Shown in pieces: positions 17,994-25,706 of a stretch of DNA of 36,150 nt. Both the position numbers and the translations under genes were made by a program. The first letter of the stretch is position 1. Every line of letters starts with the position of its first letter. Under the pieces are notes generated by a model. The model was not told where the DNA came from. It did not search any database and worked only from the letters and a program-made list of their open reading frames with translations. The stretch lies in contig JAPUEI010000091.1 in assembly GCA_027492675.1 (NCBI GenBank), positions 1 through 36,150 on the forward strand, given 5' to 3'. Source of the DNA: Propionibacteriaceae bacterium (lineage in GTDB: Bacteria; Actinomycetota; Actinomycetes; Propionibacteriales; Propionibacteriaceae).

Positions 17994-18298
17994 TGGCGAA
18001 GACCAGCAAGATCGTGGCGGACGCCCGTCGGCGACAGACCGTGGAGCGGTACGCCGATCGCCGGGCCATCCTGAAGGAGGCTGTACGGGCGGCCGCTCCG
18101 GGCAGTGCGGAACTGGAAGCCGCCGTGCGTGCGCTGTCTCGCCTGCCGCGTGACTCGTCTCCTGTGCGGGTGCGCAACCGCGACCAGATCGACGGACGCC
18201 CTCGCGGGGTGCTGCGGAAGACGGGGACCTCGAGGATCCGCTTCCGTGAGCTGGCTCATCGGGGCGAGCTTCCCGGCATTCGCACGTCCAGCTGGTGA
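17993..18298 (+). CDS. rpsN: Ribosomal protein S14, zinc-independent long form
   Basis: 101 residues from ATG 17993, with AAGGAGG at 17979-17985. [55 protein letters not shown] and the C-terminal [24 protein letters not shown] match the ~101-residue S14 that lacks the CxxC-x(n)-CxxC ribbon of the short ~61-residue zinc form. It is the last gene of the plus-strand operon, followed by a strong hairpin. An alternative S18, often the fourth member of such operons, is not here. Confidence 0.96.
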   Translation: MAKTSKIVADARRRQTVERYADRRAILKEAVRAAAPGSAELEAAVRALSRLPRDSSPVRVRNRDQIDGRPRGVLRKTGTSRIRFRELAHRGELPGIRTSSW

Positions 18299-18306
18299 GG
18301 CGTCCT

Positions 18307-18335
18307 GGGTGCCGCGAGCCTGGCTCGCGGCACCC
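18307..18335. terminator. Strong bidirectional hairpin terminator
   Basis: GGGTGCCGCGAG and CTCGCGGCACCC form a perfect 12-bp stem around CCTGG. It lies 8 bases after rpsN2 and 8 bases after the convergent HU gene, so it probably ends both transcripts. No T-tract on either side. Confidence 0.85.
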
Positions 18336-18343
18336 GATGCTGA

Positions 18344-18622
18344 CTACTTTCCGGCGACTGCGGTCTTGAACGGGGTGGCAGCCTTGAAGGCGGGGGCCTG
18401 GCTGGCGGGGATGGTGATCGGCTCGCCTGTGCGCGGGTTGCGACCCCCGCGGGCTGCGCGCTCGCGCCGCTCGAACGTCCCGAGGCCAGACAGGGTGACG
18501 GCCTCGCCCTCGGCAACGGCGGAGACGATGAGGTCGATGGCGGCGCCGATCGAGGCGGTGACATCCTTGGTCTCCAGGCCGGTCGTCGAGGCGATCTGGG
18601 AGATCAGTTGAGTACGGTTCAT
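18344..18622 (-). CDS. HU-family nucleoid DNA-binding protein, Zur-associated
   Basis: 92 residues from ATG 18622 with AGAGGAG eight bases upstream. MNRTQLISQIASTTGL, ASIGAAIDLIVSAVAEGEAVTLSGLGTFE, RRERAARGGRNPRTGEPITIPA and PAFKAATPFKTAVAG are the full HU fold, including the beta-arm tip RNPRTGE-I-IPA that enters the minor groove. It ends without the Lys/Ala-rich tail of mycobacterial HupB or Streptomyces HupS. A Zur-type box lies 21 bases upstream, and it is convergent with the zinc-free ribosomal protein operon. This implies expression in zinc starvation, unlike a housekeeping HU. Functional consequence unknown. Confidence 0.95.
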   Translation of the reverse strand: MNRTQLISQIASTTGLETKDVTASIGAAIDLIVSAVAEGEAVTLSGLGTFERRERAARGGRNPRTGEPITIPASQAPAFKAATPFKTAVAGK

Positions 18623-18642
18623 GCTACGACTCCTCTAGGTAA

Positions 18643-18657
18643 TGAGAATCATTCTCG
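18643..18657. promoter_or_regulatory. Second Zur-type operator, upstream of the HU gene
   Basis: TGAGAATCATTCTCG matches TGAnAATnATTnTCA at all but the last position and contains the perfect palindrome GAGAAT-C-ATTCTC. It shares its first ten bases with the 17551 box. It lies 21-35 bases upstream of the HU ATG. A possible HU -10 is minus-strand TACACT at 18669-18664, which would place the start of transcription inside the box. Confidence 0.85.
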
Positions 18658-18715
18658 ATACGAAGTGTAGTCATAGCGCGGCCTTCAGCGGAACGACGCG
18701 TTGCCGAGGGTGTCC

Positions 18716-18721
18716 TAGTGT
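18716..18721 (+). promoter_or_regulatory. -10 element for the leaderless SseB-like start
   Basis: TAGTGT ends 6 bases before GTG 18728, without a Shine-Dalgarno between. Confidence 0.45.
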
Positions 18722-18727
18722 GAGCCT

Positions 18728-19231
18728 GTGGGAAGACTGGCTCAGCCGAACTCGGCCTTCATCGGTGACCGCGGCGACCCTGACCCGGAGGTGCGCGCGG
18801 CGATCCAGGCCGCGATGGACGACCCTCCGGTCTCGTATCTGCGAGCGGTGGCCTTCCTGGGTGGCAGCCGCCTCCTGATGCCCATCGTCGCGAGCGGCGA
18901 CGACTCCTCTGACGGCCCGGATCCTGACCGGCACGCCGAGCTTGCCGCCGTCTCCATCCAGGCCGCCGACGGGCGCCGTGCCCTGCTCGCCTTCACCGGC
19001 ATCGACGCGCTCGTGGCATGGGAGCCGCGGGCTCGTCCCGTACCGGCCACGCTCGATGATCTCGCCGCCACCGTTCTCGAGACCGGGGCCACGGCCCTGC
19101 TGCTCGACACCGCCGGTCCCGTACCGTTCGTCATCGGCGAGGACCTGATCGGGGACCTCTCGCAAGGCCGCCGACTGGTCGAGCTGGACGACGGTGGGTT
19201 CGGCTGGGCGTATGTCGACCCGACTCTCTGA
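18728..19231 (+). CDS. SseB family protein
   Basis: 167 residues. The N-terminal half of the SseB fold is recognisable: PDPEVRAAIQAAMDDPPVSYLRAVAFLGGSRLLMPIV, then ELAAVSIQAADGRRALLAFTGIDALVAWEPRARPVP and ALLLDTAGPVPFVIGEDLI. The 'a-f-T-s/g-x-x-a-L-x-x-W' pattern is the family core. An SseB-family gene directly upstream of infC-rpmI-rplT is common in actinobacteria. Named after an E. coli/Salmonella protein, its role outside secretion contexts is unknown. No signal peptide or membrane segment. GTG start with a leaderless-type TAGTGT upstream. Confidence 0.85.
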   Translation: MGRLAQPNSAFIGDRGDPDPEVRAAIQAAMDDPPVSYLRAVAFLGGSRLLMPIVASGDDSSDGPDPDRHAELAAVSIQAADGRRALLAFTGIDALVAWEPRARPVPATLDDLAATVLETGATALLLDTAGPVPFVIGEDLIGDLSQGRRLVELDDGGFGWAYVDPTL

Positions 19232-19263
19232 CCCCGCGATTTCGTACGCGCGCGGCTGCCGTC

Positions 19264-19452
19264 TAGACTGTGCCGGTCGGCCCGACTCGGGCCGCGTGGA
19301 AGTGGAGGCCTGACCTCCCACCTGACCGCCTCGCGGTGGCAGGTCAACGCAGGTGCTGCGCGTGAGCGTGTGCGCCCATGGTCAGGGTCTTCGCGTCCGC
19401 GCGGAGGCCCTTTCGTCGTATCGGCACCCAGAAACAGACCCTTGGAGGACCC
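19264..19452 (+). promoter_or_regulatory. infC promoter and structured 5' leader
   Basis: TAGACT (19264-19269) is a good -10, leaving a leader of about 175 bases. It contains GGAGG-CCTGA-CCTCC (19304-19318) and a compound hairpin ACCTG-ACCGC-CTC-GCGGT-GG-CAGGT (19320-19344). infC operons are often controlled by IF3 or L20 through leader structure in other bacteria; control here is inferred. An in-frame ATG at 19378 has no ribosome site and is probably untranslated. Confidence 0.55.
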
Positions 19453-20142
19453 ATCAGCACTGAACCGCGCATCAACGACCGCATCCGCGTTGCGGAAGTC
19501 CGACTCGTCGGCCCGAACGGGGAGCAGGTAGGCATCGTCCGCATCGAGGACGCGATCCGCCTTGCCCAGGAGGCCGATCTGGACCTCGTGGAGGTCGCGC
19601 CGGGCAACCGGCCGCCGGTGTGCAAGCTCATGGACTACGGCAAGTGGAAGTACGAGAACGCCCAGAAGGCGCGTGAGTCCAGGCGCAACCAGACCAACAC
19701 CGTGATCAAAGAGATGAAGCTTCGGCCGAAGATCGATGCTCACGACTACGACACCAAGAAGGGCCACGTCGTCCGCTTCCTCAAGGGCGGCGACAAGGTC
19801 AAGATCACCATCATGTTCCGCGGTCGCGAGCAGTCGAAGCCGGAGCTGGGGTTCAACCTTCTGAAGAAGCTCGCCGAGGACGTCTCCGAAGACGGCATCG
19901 TCGAGTCCGCGCCGAAGCAGGACGGCCGCAACATGCTCATGGTCCTCGCGCCGACCCGCAAGAAGTCCGAGGCCCTGGTCGAGCAGAAGGCCGAGAAGGA
20001 CCGCAGGTCTGCTGAGCGCACCGCCAGCGAGGCCGCCGAACAGCAGGCCCTCGCCGATCTGCGCGCCGCGCATGTCGCCAAGGCCGAGCCCAGGCGTCGT
20101 CGCGGGCCGGCCGACAACCTCGATCCCGACGTCGACCTCTGA
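19453..20142 (+). CDS. infC: Translation initiation factor IF-3, with ATC start codon
   Basis: 229 residues when started at ATC 19453 (read as Met by initiator tRNA), directly after GGAGGACCC. The N-domain begins with the family sequence [20 protein letters not shown]. Then come [27 protein letters not shown], the linker [19 protein letters not shown], and the C-domain [25 protein letters not shown]3 prevents subunit joining and proofreads start codons; a rare start allows it to limit its own synthesis, as with AUU in E. coli infC. The C-terminal ~45 residues are a charged Ala/Glu/Arg tail, longer than in E. coli. It heads infC-rpmI-rplT. Confidence 0.95.
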   Translation: MSTEPRINDRIRVAEVRLVGPNGEQVGIVRIEDAIRLAQEADLDLVEVAPGNRPPVCKLMDYGKWKYENAQKARESRRNQTNTVIKEMKLRPKIDAHDYDTKKGHVVRFLKGGDKVKITIMFRGREQSKPELGFNLLKKLAEDVSEDGIVESAPKQDGRNMLMVLAPTRKKSEALVEQKAEKDRRSAERTASEAAEQQALADLRAAHVAKAEPRRRRGPADNLDPDVDL

Positions 20143-20185
20143 GTCGACTCGTCCCCCAGTCCGAAGAAGAAGAACGGAGCGGCCC

Positions 20186-20380
20186 ATGCCGAAGATGAAG
20201 ACGCACTCCGGTGCCAAGAAGAGGTTCAAGATCACTGGAAGCGGCAAGCTCACGCACCGCTCTGCCGGCAAGCGCCACCTCAACGAGCACAAGTCCTCGC
20301 GCGAGACCCGTCGCCTGGCTCCTGACGCCGAGCTGACCGGTAGCGACGCCAAGAAGGTCCGCCGGCTTCTCGGCAAGTGA
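20186..20380 (+). CDS. rpmI: Ribosomal protein L35
   Basis: 64 residues from ATG 20186. [20 protein letters not shown] is the family signature, followed by [18 protein letters not shown] and a basic C-terminus ending KKVRRLLGK. Normal length for L35, which binds 23S rRNA in the large subunit. GGAG precedes the start. It lies 43 bases after infC and 31 before rplT. Confidence 0.98.
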   Translation: MPKMKTHSGAKKRFKITGSGKLTHRSAGKRHLNEHKSSRETRRLAPDAELTGSDAKKVRRLLGK

Positions 20381-20411
20381 CCCCCTAGACCTCATCACAA
20401 GGAGTTAAGAA

Positions 20412-20780
20412 ATGGCACGCGTCAAGCGCGCAGTGAATGCAGCCAAGAAGCGCCGCGAGGTCCTGGAGATCGCGTCCGGCTACCGTGGGCAGCGCTCGCG
20501 GCTCTACCGCAAGGCGAAGGAGCAGCTGCTCCACTCCTACGCCTACGCCTACCGTGACCGTCGCGACCGCAAGGGCGATTTCCGCGCCCTGTGGATCCAG
20601 CGGATCAACGCCGCGGCTCGCGCCGAGGGGATGACGTACAACCGCTTCATCGCCGGCCTCAAGGCTGCCGGCATCGAGGTCGACCGCAAGATCCTCGCCG
20701 AGCTCGCTGTCAGCGACGCGCCCGCCTTCGCGGTGCTCGTCAAGGCTGCGAAGGACGCGACGCCGGCGACGGCGGCCTGA
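20412..20780 (+). CDS. rplT: Ribosomal protein L20
   Basis: 122 residues from ATG 20412 with AAGGAG upstream. [64 protein letters not shown] and [24 protein letters not shown] are all canonical. L20 is an early 50S assembly protein and, in other bacteria, represses its own operon via the leader. The C-terminal [10 protein letters not shown] is a short extension typical of actinobacteria. The next gene starts 8 bases downstream. Confidence 0.98.
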   Translation: MARVKRAVNAAKKRREVLEIASGYRGQRSRLYRKAKEQLLHSYAYAYRDRRDRKGDFRALWIQRINAAARAEGMTYNRFIAGLKAAGIEVDRKILAELAVSDAPAFAVLVKAAKDATPATAA

Positions 20781-20788
20781 CCGACCTC

Positions 20789-21661
20789 ATGACACGGCGG
20801 ACGAAGCACGCGTCCGCAGCAGGCGAGCCGATCGGACACGCGCACACCGGTGCGCTCCGGTCGGCTCGTCGGCTGTCCACGCTCAAGGGACGTCGTACGG
20901 CCGAGCAGTTCCTCGCCGAGGGGCCGCAGGCGGTACGAGAGGCGGTTGCTGCCGGTCTCGTACAGCGTCTCTTCGTGACCCCCCACGCCGGTGACCGGCA
21001 CGTGGAGATCGTGCAGCACGCGCTCGAGTCCGGGGCTGAGGTCCTCGATGTGAGCGAGGTCGACCTGGCGACGCTCACCGACACCGTGACCCCGCAGGGG
21101 CTCGTGGCGGTGTGCGACATCGAGACGGCGTCGCTCGCGGGCGTCATCGACGCCCGGCCGCGCCTGGTCGTCGTGTGCGCGCAGGTGCGCGACCCGGGCA
21201 ACGCCGGCACCGTGATCCGGTGTGCGGACGCGTTCGGTGCCGACGCCGTGGTGCTCACCGAGGGCTCGGTGGACGTCCACAACCCCAAGACCATACGGGC
21301 GACGGCCGGGAGCCTGTTCCACCTGCCGGTGGTGACCGACGTCAGCCTCGCGGAGGCGACCGATGCGTTGCGGGCGGCCGGGTTGACCGTGCTCGCCGCC
21401 GACGGCTCGGGCACCAAGACCCTGCTCGACCTCGGCACCGAGCTCGCTGGACCGGTCGCCTGGGTGATGGGCAACGAGGCGTGGGGACTTCCCGCCGAGG
21501 ACCTCGCCTGTGCCGACATCGTCGCCAAGGTGCCGATGTGGGGCGCCGCCGAGAGCCTCAACCTGTCAACGGCGGCGGCGGTCTGCCTGTACGCGACGGC
21601 GGCTGCCCAGCACGCGTCCACGACCGCAATCGAGATGCCACCGACTGTCCAGCCTTCCTAG
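20789..21661 (+). CDS. TrmH/SpoU-family RNA 2'-O-methyltransferase
   Basis: 290 residues from ATG 20789, 8 bases after rplT, with no clear ribosome site of its own. The N-terminal substrate-binding domain (RRLSTLKGRRTAEQFLAEGPQAVREAV) is followed by the knotted SPOUT methyltransferase domain. Motif 1 is RDPGNAGTVIRCADAFGADAVVL, motif 2 VAWVMGNEAWGLP, motif 3 VPMWGAAESLNLSTAAAVCLYA. Members methylate ribose in 23S rRNA or tRNA; the target cannot be told, though the position next to rplT fits a 23S enzyme. This order is conserved in many actinobacteria. pheS follows after 30 bases. Confidence 0.93.
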   Translation: MTRRTKHASAAGEPIGHAHTGALRSARRLSTLKGRRTAEQFLAEGPQAVREAVAAGLVQRLFVTPHAGDRHVEIVQHALESGAEVLDVSEVDLATLTDTVTPQGLVAVCDIETASLAGVIDARPRLVVVCAQVRDPGNAGTVIRCADAFGADAVVLTEGSVDVHNPKTIRATAGSLFHLPVVTDVSLAEATDALRAAGLTVLAADGSGTKTLLDLGTELAGPVAWVMGNEAWGLPAEDLACADIVAKVPMWGAAESLNLSTAAAVCLYATAAAQHASTTAIEMPPTVQPS

Positions 21662-21691
21662 ACTCAGCAGTCGAGAACCACGAGGGGACAC

Positions 21692-22792
21692 ATGTCAGCG
21701 AACTACGACCCAGTGCAAGTGACGCCGTTAGGAGCCGAGGCCGTACAGGCCATGGTTGACGAGGCGCTCCGCGCGTTCGCGGACGCGAAGACCCTCGCGG
21801 AACTCAAGGCGGCGCGCCTCGCCCACGCGGGCGACCGGTCGCCGCTGGCCCTCGCCAACCGTGAGATCGGCGCCCTGCCTCCCGCAGCACGCAAGGACGC
21901 CGGCGCCCGCCTGGGTGCGGCCCGCGGCCAGATCCAGCAGGCGCTCGCCGCCCGTGAGGCCGAGGTCGGCGCCGCGGAGCTCGAGCAGCGACTGGCCGCC
22001 GAGCGGGTCGACGTCACGGTCCCGGTCGACCTGGCCCCGGTCGGTGCCGTGCATCCCATCACCGCCCTCATGGACGCCCTCGGCGACGTCTTCGTGGCGA
22101 TGGGGTGGGAGATCGCGGAAGGCCCCGAGGCCGAGGCTGCCTGGCTCAACTTCGATGCGCTCAACCTGGGCCCGGACCATCCGGCGCGCGGCACGACGGA
22201 CACGCTGTTCGTGGGCACGACGGAGAACAACATCGTGCTGCGTACGCACACGTCCCCGGTCCAGGCGCGGTCGATGCTGGACCGCCCGCTCCCGATCTAT
22301 GTGGTGTGCCCCGGCAGGGTCTACCGCTCCGACGAGTTCGATGCCACGCACGTCCCGGCCTTCACCCAGATCGAAGGACTGGTCGTCGACAAGGGCATCT
22401 CGATGGCCCACCTGGTCGGCACGCTGTCGCACCTGGCCAAGACGATGTTCGGCGACATCGGCGTACGGATCCGGCCCAACTACTTCCCGTTCACCGAGCC
22501 GAGCGCTGAGCTCGACCTCGAGTGCTTCGTCTGCCACGGCGCGAGCGTCAACGACCCGGCGAACCCGTGCCGTACGTGCTCGAGCGAGGGCTGGATCGAG
22601 TGGGGTGGCTGCGGCGTGGTGAACCCGCGCGTGCTGACGGCGTGCGGGATCGACGCGGACGAGTACAGCGGGTTCGCGTTCGGCATGGGCGTCGAGCGGA
22701 CGCTGATGTTCCGCAACAACGCGGCCGACATGCGGGACATGGTCGAGGGCGACGTGCGGTTCAGCCGCTCGCTGGTAGGAGGAGCGCGATGA
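21692..22792 (+). CDS. pheS: Phenylalanyl-tRNA synthetase alpha subunit
   Basis: 366 residues from ATG 21692, GAGGGG upstream. It forms the catalytic alpha2beta2 enzyme with PheT. The N-terminal coiled-coil (about 15-100, Ala/Arg/Glu-rich) binds tRNA. The class II core has motif 2 in PGRVYRSDEFDATHVPAFTQIEGLVVD, then RPNYFPFTEPSAELDLEC and motif 3 GFAFGMGVERTLMFRNN. CFVCHGASVNDPANPCRTCSSEGWIEWGGCG is a Cys-rich loop (CxxC...CxxC) seen in some bacterial PheS. It overlaps pheT by four bases. Confidence 0.97.
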   Translation: MSANYDPVQVTPLGAEAVQAMVDEALRAFADAKTLAELKAARLAHAGDRSPLALANREIGALPPAARKDAGARLGAARGQIQQALAAREAEVGAAELEQRLAAERVDVTVPVDLAPVGAVHPITALMDALGDVFVAMGWEIAEGPEAEAAWLNFDALNLGPDHPARGTTDTLFVGTTENNIVLRTHTSPVQARSMLDRPLPIYVVCPGRVYRSDEFDATHVPAFTQIEGLVVDKGISMAHLVGTLSHLAKTMFGDIGVRIRPNYFPFTEPSAELDLECFVCHGASVNDPANPCRTCSSEGWIEWGGCGVVNPRVLTACGIDADEYSGFAFGMGVERTLMFRNNAADMRDMVEGDVRFSRSLVGGAR

Positions 22793-25287
22793 GGGCACCG
22801 GTGTCGTGGGTACGTGAGTACGTCACGCTGTCACCCGAGGTGACCGGCCATCAGATCGGTGACGCGCTGATCCGCGCCGGCCTGGAAGTCGAAGCCGTCG
22901 AGCCGGCGACCGAGATCACGGGACCGCTGACCGTCGGTCGCGTGCTGAACATCGTCGACGAGCCGCAGAAGAACGGCAAGGTCATCCGCTGGTGCCGGGT
23001 CGACGTCGGCGCGCACAACGCGGGCGCCAGCGAGCCGGCCGAGAACGGCGGTTCGCGCGGCATCGTGTGCGGCGCCCACAACTTCGTCGTCGGCGATCTC
23101 GTCGTCGTCGCGCTCCCCGGCACGACGTTGCCCGGCAACTTCACGTTGACCGCGCGCAAGACGTACGGCCACATCTCCGACGGCATGATCTGCGCGGTCG
23201 ACGAGCTGGGCATCGGTACAGATCACAGCGGCATCCTCGTCCTGCCCGCGGACTCGGCTGCTCCCGGTGACGACGCCGTGGCGTTGCTGGGCCTCGACGA
23301 CCACGTGCTCGACATCGCGGTGACCGCCGACATGGGCTACTGCCTGTCCGTACGTGGCCTGGCTCGCGAGACCGCCCAGGCGTTCGGCGCCCCGTTCACC
23401 GACCCGGTGGCCCTGGCGACACCCGCACCTCGTGCAGACGGCTTCTCCGTCCGCTCCGAGACGGAGGCGTGCCCGCTGTTCGTCGCGCTCACCGTGAGCG
23501 GGGTCGACCCGAGCCGTCCCAGCCCGGACTGGATGCAGAGCCGCCTGCGGATGTCGGGCATGCGCTCGGTGTCGCTGGCCGTGGACATCACCAACTACGT
23601 GATGCTGGAGACGGGCCAGCCGCTGCACGCGTACGACGCGGACCGTCTCGTCGGCGGCATCGTCGTGCGCGACGCTCGCGAGGGCGAGCGCCTCACCACG
23701 CTCGACGACGTCGATCGGGCGCTGTCCGCAGAGGACCTGGTCATCACCGACGACTCGGGTGTCATCGGGCTCGCCGGCGTCATGGGCGGCCAGACGACCG
23801 AGCTGACGGCGACGACGACCACCATCGTGATCGAGGCGGCATCGTTCGCGCCCGTACGGATCTCGCGCACCGCCCGTCGTCACAAGCTGCCGAGCGAGGC
23901 GTCGAAGCGCTTCGAGCGCTGGGTCGACCCGGCCGCCGCCTACTCCGCAGCCCACCGCGTCGCCGACCTGCTCGTGGAGCTCGCCGGGGGCACGCTGAGC
24001 CCCGCCGAGACGGTGTACGGGACGGTGCCGGCCATGCCGTCGCAGACGATCCGCGGTTCGCTGCCCGCCGAGGTGCTGGGCGCTCCGGTGTCCCAGGATC
24101 GGGTCGTCGAGATCCTGCGGGGCTCCGGCGTCGACGTGACCGTGTCCAGCGACACCCTGACGTGCGTGCCGCCCACGTGGCGCCCGGACCTCGTGGACCC
24201 GTACGACTACGTCGAGGAGGTCGGCACGAAGGTCGGCCTCGACACGATCGTGCCCGTGCTGCCGCGCCCCGTCGGTGGGCGTGGCCTCACGGCCCGCCAG
24301 AAGGCCCGTCGCGCGCTGAGCGCGGCGCTGCCCGCGGCCGGGTTCGTTGAGGTCATCCAGTTCCCGTTCATCGCGGACGGCGACCTGGACAAGCTCGTGG
24401 TGCCCGCCGACGACGATCGACGCGACCTCGTACGCCTGGCCAACCCGCTCGCGGAGACCTCGCCGTACCTGCGGTCCACTCTGCTGCCCGGCCTCTTCGG
24501 CGCCGTGGCCCGCAACCTGTCCCGCGGACAGACCGACCTGGCGCTGTACGAGGTGGGCACGGTCTTCCGCGGTCCGCTGGGCGTGGCGCCGACGCCGCCG
24601 GTGACGGAGCGTCCCTCGGACGAGGTGCTCGCGGCGATCGACGCGGCGCTGCCACAGCAGCCGTTCCACGTGGCCTGCGTGGTCACGGGGGAGTGGCTGC
24701 CAGCCACCGAGAACGGCTCGGCCGTGGCCGCCGGCTGGCAGCACGCGGTCGCGTTCGCGGAGAAGGCGGCGTGGGCGCTCGGCGTACCGCTGGAGCGCAC
24801 CGCGGACGCGTATGCGCCGTTCCACCCTGGGCGTTGCGCGCGGCTCACCGCTGGCGGTGTGACCGTCGGCCACGCGGGAGAGCTGCACCCGTCGGTCTGC
24901 GAGGCGTACGGGCTGCCGCCGCGCACCGCTGCTGCCGAGCTGTCTTTCGACGCGCTGGTCGCTGCCGTACCGGGTGTGGGCTCGATCACGCCGGTCTCGA
25001 CGTGGCCTGTCGCCAAGGAGGACGTCGCGCTGATCGTCGACGCGTCCGTCCAGGCGGCTGACGTCGAGGCGGCGCTGCGCGAGGGTGCCGGTGAGCTGCT
25101 CGAGGACGTCCGCCTGTTCGACGTGTACGTGTCGGACGCGATCGGTGTGGGCAAGAAGTCGCTGGCGTATGCGCTGCGGTTGCGTGCCTCCGACCGCACG
25201 CTCACCGAGGCCGAGGCTGCGTCCGTACGTGACGCCGCCGTCGCCGTGGCCGCGGCGAAGTTCGGGGCAGTGCAGCGGATCGCCTGA
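22789..25287 (+). CDS. pheT: Phenylalanyl-tRNA synthetase beta subunit
   Basis: 832 residues, normal length. ATG 22789 overlaps the pheS stop, and AGGAGG precedes it. Domain order: B1 with the EMAP-II-like OB fold (about 40-160, including GIVCGAHNFVVGDLVVVALPG), B3/4 editing domain (about 215-395, including MRSVSLAVDITNYVMLETGQPLHAYDAD), B5 (about 405-475), catalytic-like core (about 490-720, LRSTLLPGLFGAVARNLSRG), and C-terminal ferredoxin-fold anticodon-binding domain (about 735-832, STWPVAKEDVALIVD...KSLAYALRLRASDRTLTEAEA). The start codon context and complete domain set indicate a functional enzyme. It ends directly before the PadR operators. Confidence 0.97.
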   Translation: MRAPVSWVREYVTLSPEVTGHQIGDALIRAGLEVEAVEPATEITGPLTVGRVLNIVDEPQKNGKVIRWCRVDVGAHNAGASEPAENGGSRGIVCGAHNFVVGDLVVVALPGTTLPGNFTLTARKTYGHISDGMICAVDELGIGTDHSGILVLPADSAAPGDDAVALLGLDDHVLDIAVTADMGYCLSVRGLARETAQAFGAPFTDPVALATPAPRADGFSVRSETEACPLFVALTVSGVDPSRPSPDWMQSRLRMSGMRSVSLAVDITNYVMLETGQPLHAYDADRLVGGIVVRDAREGERLTTLDDVDRALSAEDLVITDDSGVIGLAGVMGGQTTELTATTTTIVIEAASFAPVRISRTARRHKLPSEASKRFERWVDPAAAYSAAHRVADLLVELAGGTLSPAETVYGTVPAMPSQTIRGSLPAEVLGAPVSQDRVVEILRGSGVDVTVSSDTLTCVPPTWRPDLVDPYDYVEEVGTKVGLDTIVPVLPRPVGGRGLTARQKARRALSAALPAAGFVEVIQFPFIADGDLDKLVVPADDDRRDLVRLANPLAETSPYLRSTLLPGLFGAVARNLSRGQTDLALYEVGTVFRGPLGVAPTPPVTERPSDEVLAAIDAALPQQPFHVACVVTGEWLPATENGSAVAAGWQHAVAFAEKAAWALGVPLERTADAYAPFHPGRCARLTAGGVTVGHAGELHPSVCEAYGLPPRTAAAELSFDALVAAVPGVGSITPVSTWPVAKEDVALIVDASVQAADVEAALREGAGELLEDVRLFDVYVSDAIGVGKKSLAYALRLRASDRTLTEAEAASVRDAAVAVAAAKFGAVQRIA

Positions 25288-25312
25288 CGATACCTAGAGG
25301 TCTGAGGTATCG
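25288..25312. promoter_or_regulatory. PadR-type operator 1
   Basis: CGATACCT and AGGTATCG are perfect inverted arms 9 bases apart (ATACCT-N9-AGGTAT). It begins immediately after the pheT stop codon and lies upstream of padR, so autoregulation is likely. Confidence 0.75.
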
Positions 25313-25315
25313 TTT

Positions 25316-25338
25316 CATACCTAGCAACTCTAGGTATG
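25316..25338. promoter_or_regulatory. PadR-type operator 2
   Basis: CATACCTAG and CTAGGTATG are perfect 9-bp arms around CAACT. The core is again ATACCT-N9-AGGTAT, identical in geometry to operator 1; centres are 27 bases apart. It ends 8 bases before the padR GTG. Confidence 0.8.
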
Positions 25339-25346
25339 GAGGTCTC

Positions 25347-25706
25347 GTGCACATCGACAAGGACCTGGTGGCCGCCTCGGCGACACCGCTCGTCCTGGGC
25401 ATCCTCGCGGACGGTGAGCTGTACGGCTACGCGATCCTCAAGCGCGTGGCCGAGCTCTCCGGCGGCCGCATGGAGTGGACCGACGGCATGCTGTACCCCT
25501 TGCTCCACCGTCTCGAGCGCCTCGGCTACGTGGCGGCCTCATGGGGCACGTCGGAGGTGGGGCGGCGCCGCAAGCACTACAGCCTGACCCCCAGCGGTCG
25601 AGCGTTGCTGCGCGAGCGCCAGGATCAGTGGGAGGTCGTGGCCGACGCGCTGCGGAAGGCCTGGGAGTCCACCCAGCGGCCGCTCCTCGCGGACGGGCTG
25701 GCGTGA
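25347..25706 (+). CDS. PadR-family transcriptional regulator
   Basis: 119 residues from GTG 25347 with GGAGG five bases upstream. The winged helix is clear: LVLGILADGELYGYAILKRVAELSGGRMEWTDGMLYPLLHRLERLGYVAASWG, then GRRRKHYSLTPSGRALLRE for the wing. LYPLLHRLE is the PadR hallmark. The C-terminal ~25 residues form the short dimerisation helix of the small PadR-s2 class. Two identical-geometry palindromes upstream suggest it represses itself and the membrane protein gene that follows with a one-base overlap. The ligand is unknown. Confidence 0.93.
   Translation: MHIDKDLVAASATPLVLGILADGELYGYAILKRVAELSGGRMEWTDGMLYPLLHRLERLGYVAASWGTSEVGRRRKHYSLTPSGRALLRERQDQWEVVADALRKAWESTQRPLLADGLA

Noticed and set aside
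17582..18298. 238-residue plus-strand frame starting at ATG 17582
   Set aside because: Only its last 101 residues are real (S14). The start is out of frame with L28, and the first part is a shadow of rpmB2 and rpmG2.
18643..18727. Zur control of the SseB-like gene from the second Zur-type box
   Set aside because: The box is some 70 bases upstream of that gene's own -10 and close to the HU start; control of HU is much more likely.
18742..20376. 544-residue minus-strand frame opposite SseB, infC and rpmI
   Set aside because: No domain, runs through the infC promoter region, and is antisense to essential conserved genes.
21662..21691. T-box or other attenuator before pheS
   Set aside because: The gap is only 30 bases and holds just a Shine-Dalgarno.
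22831..24888. 685-residue minus-strand open frame inside pheT
   Set aside because: Antisense shadow of pheT with the third-codon-position GC pattern belonging to pheT.
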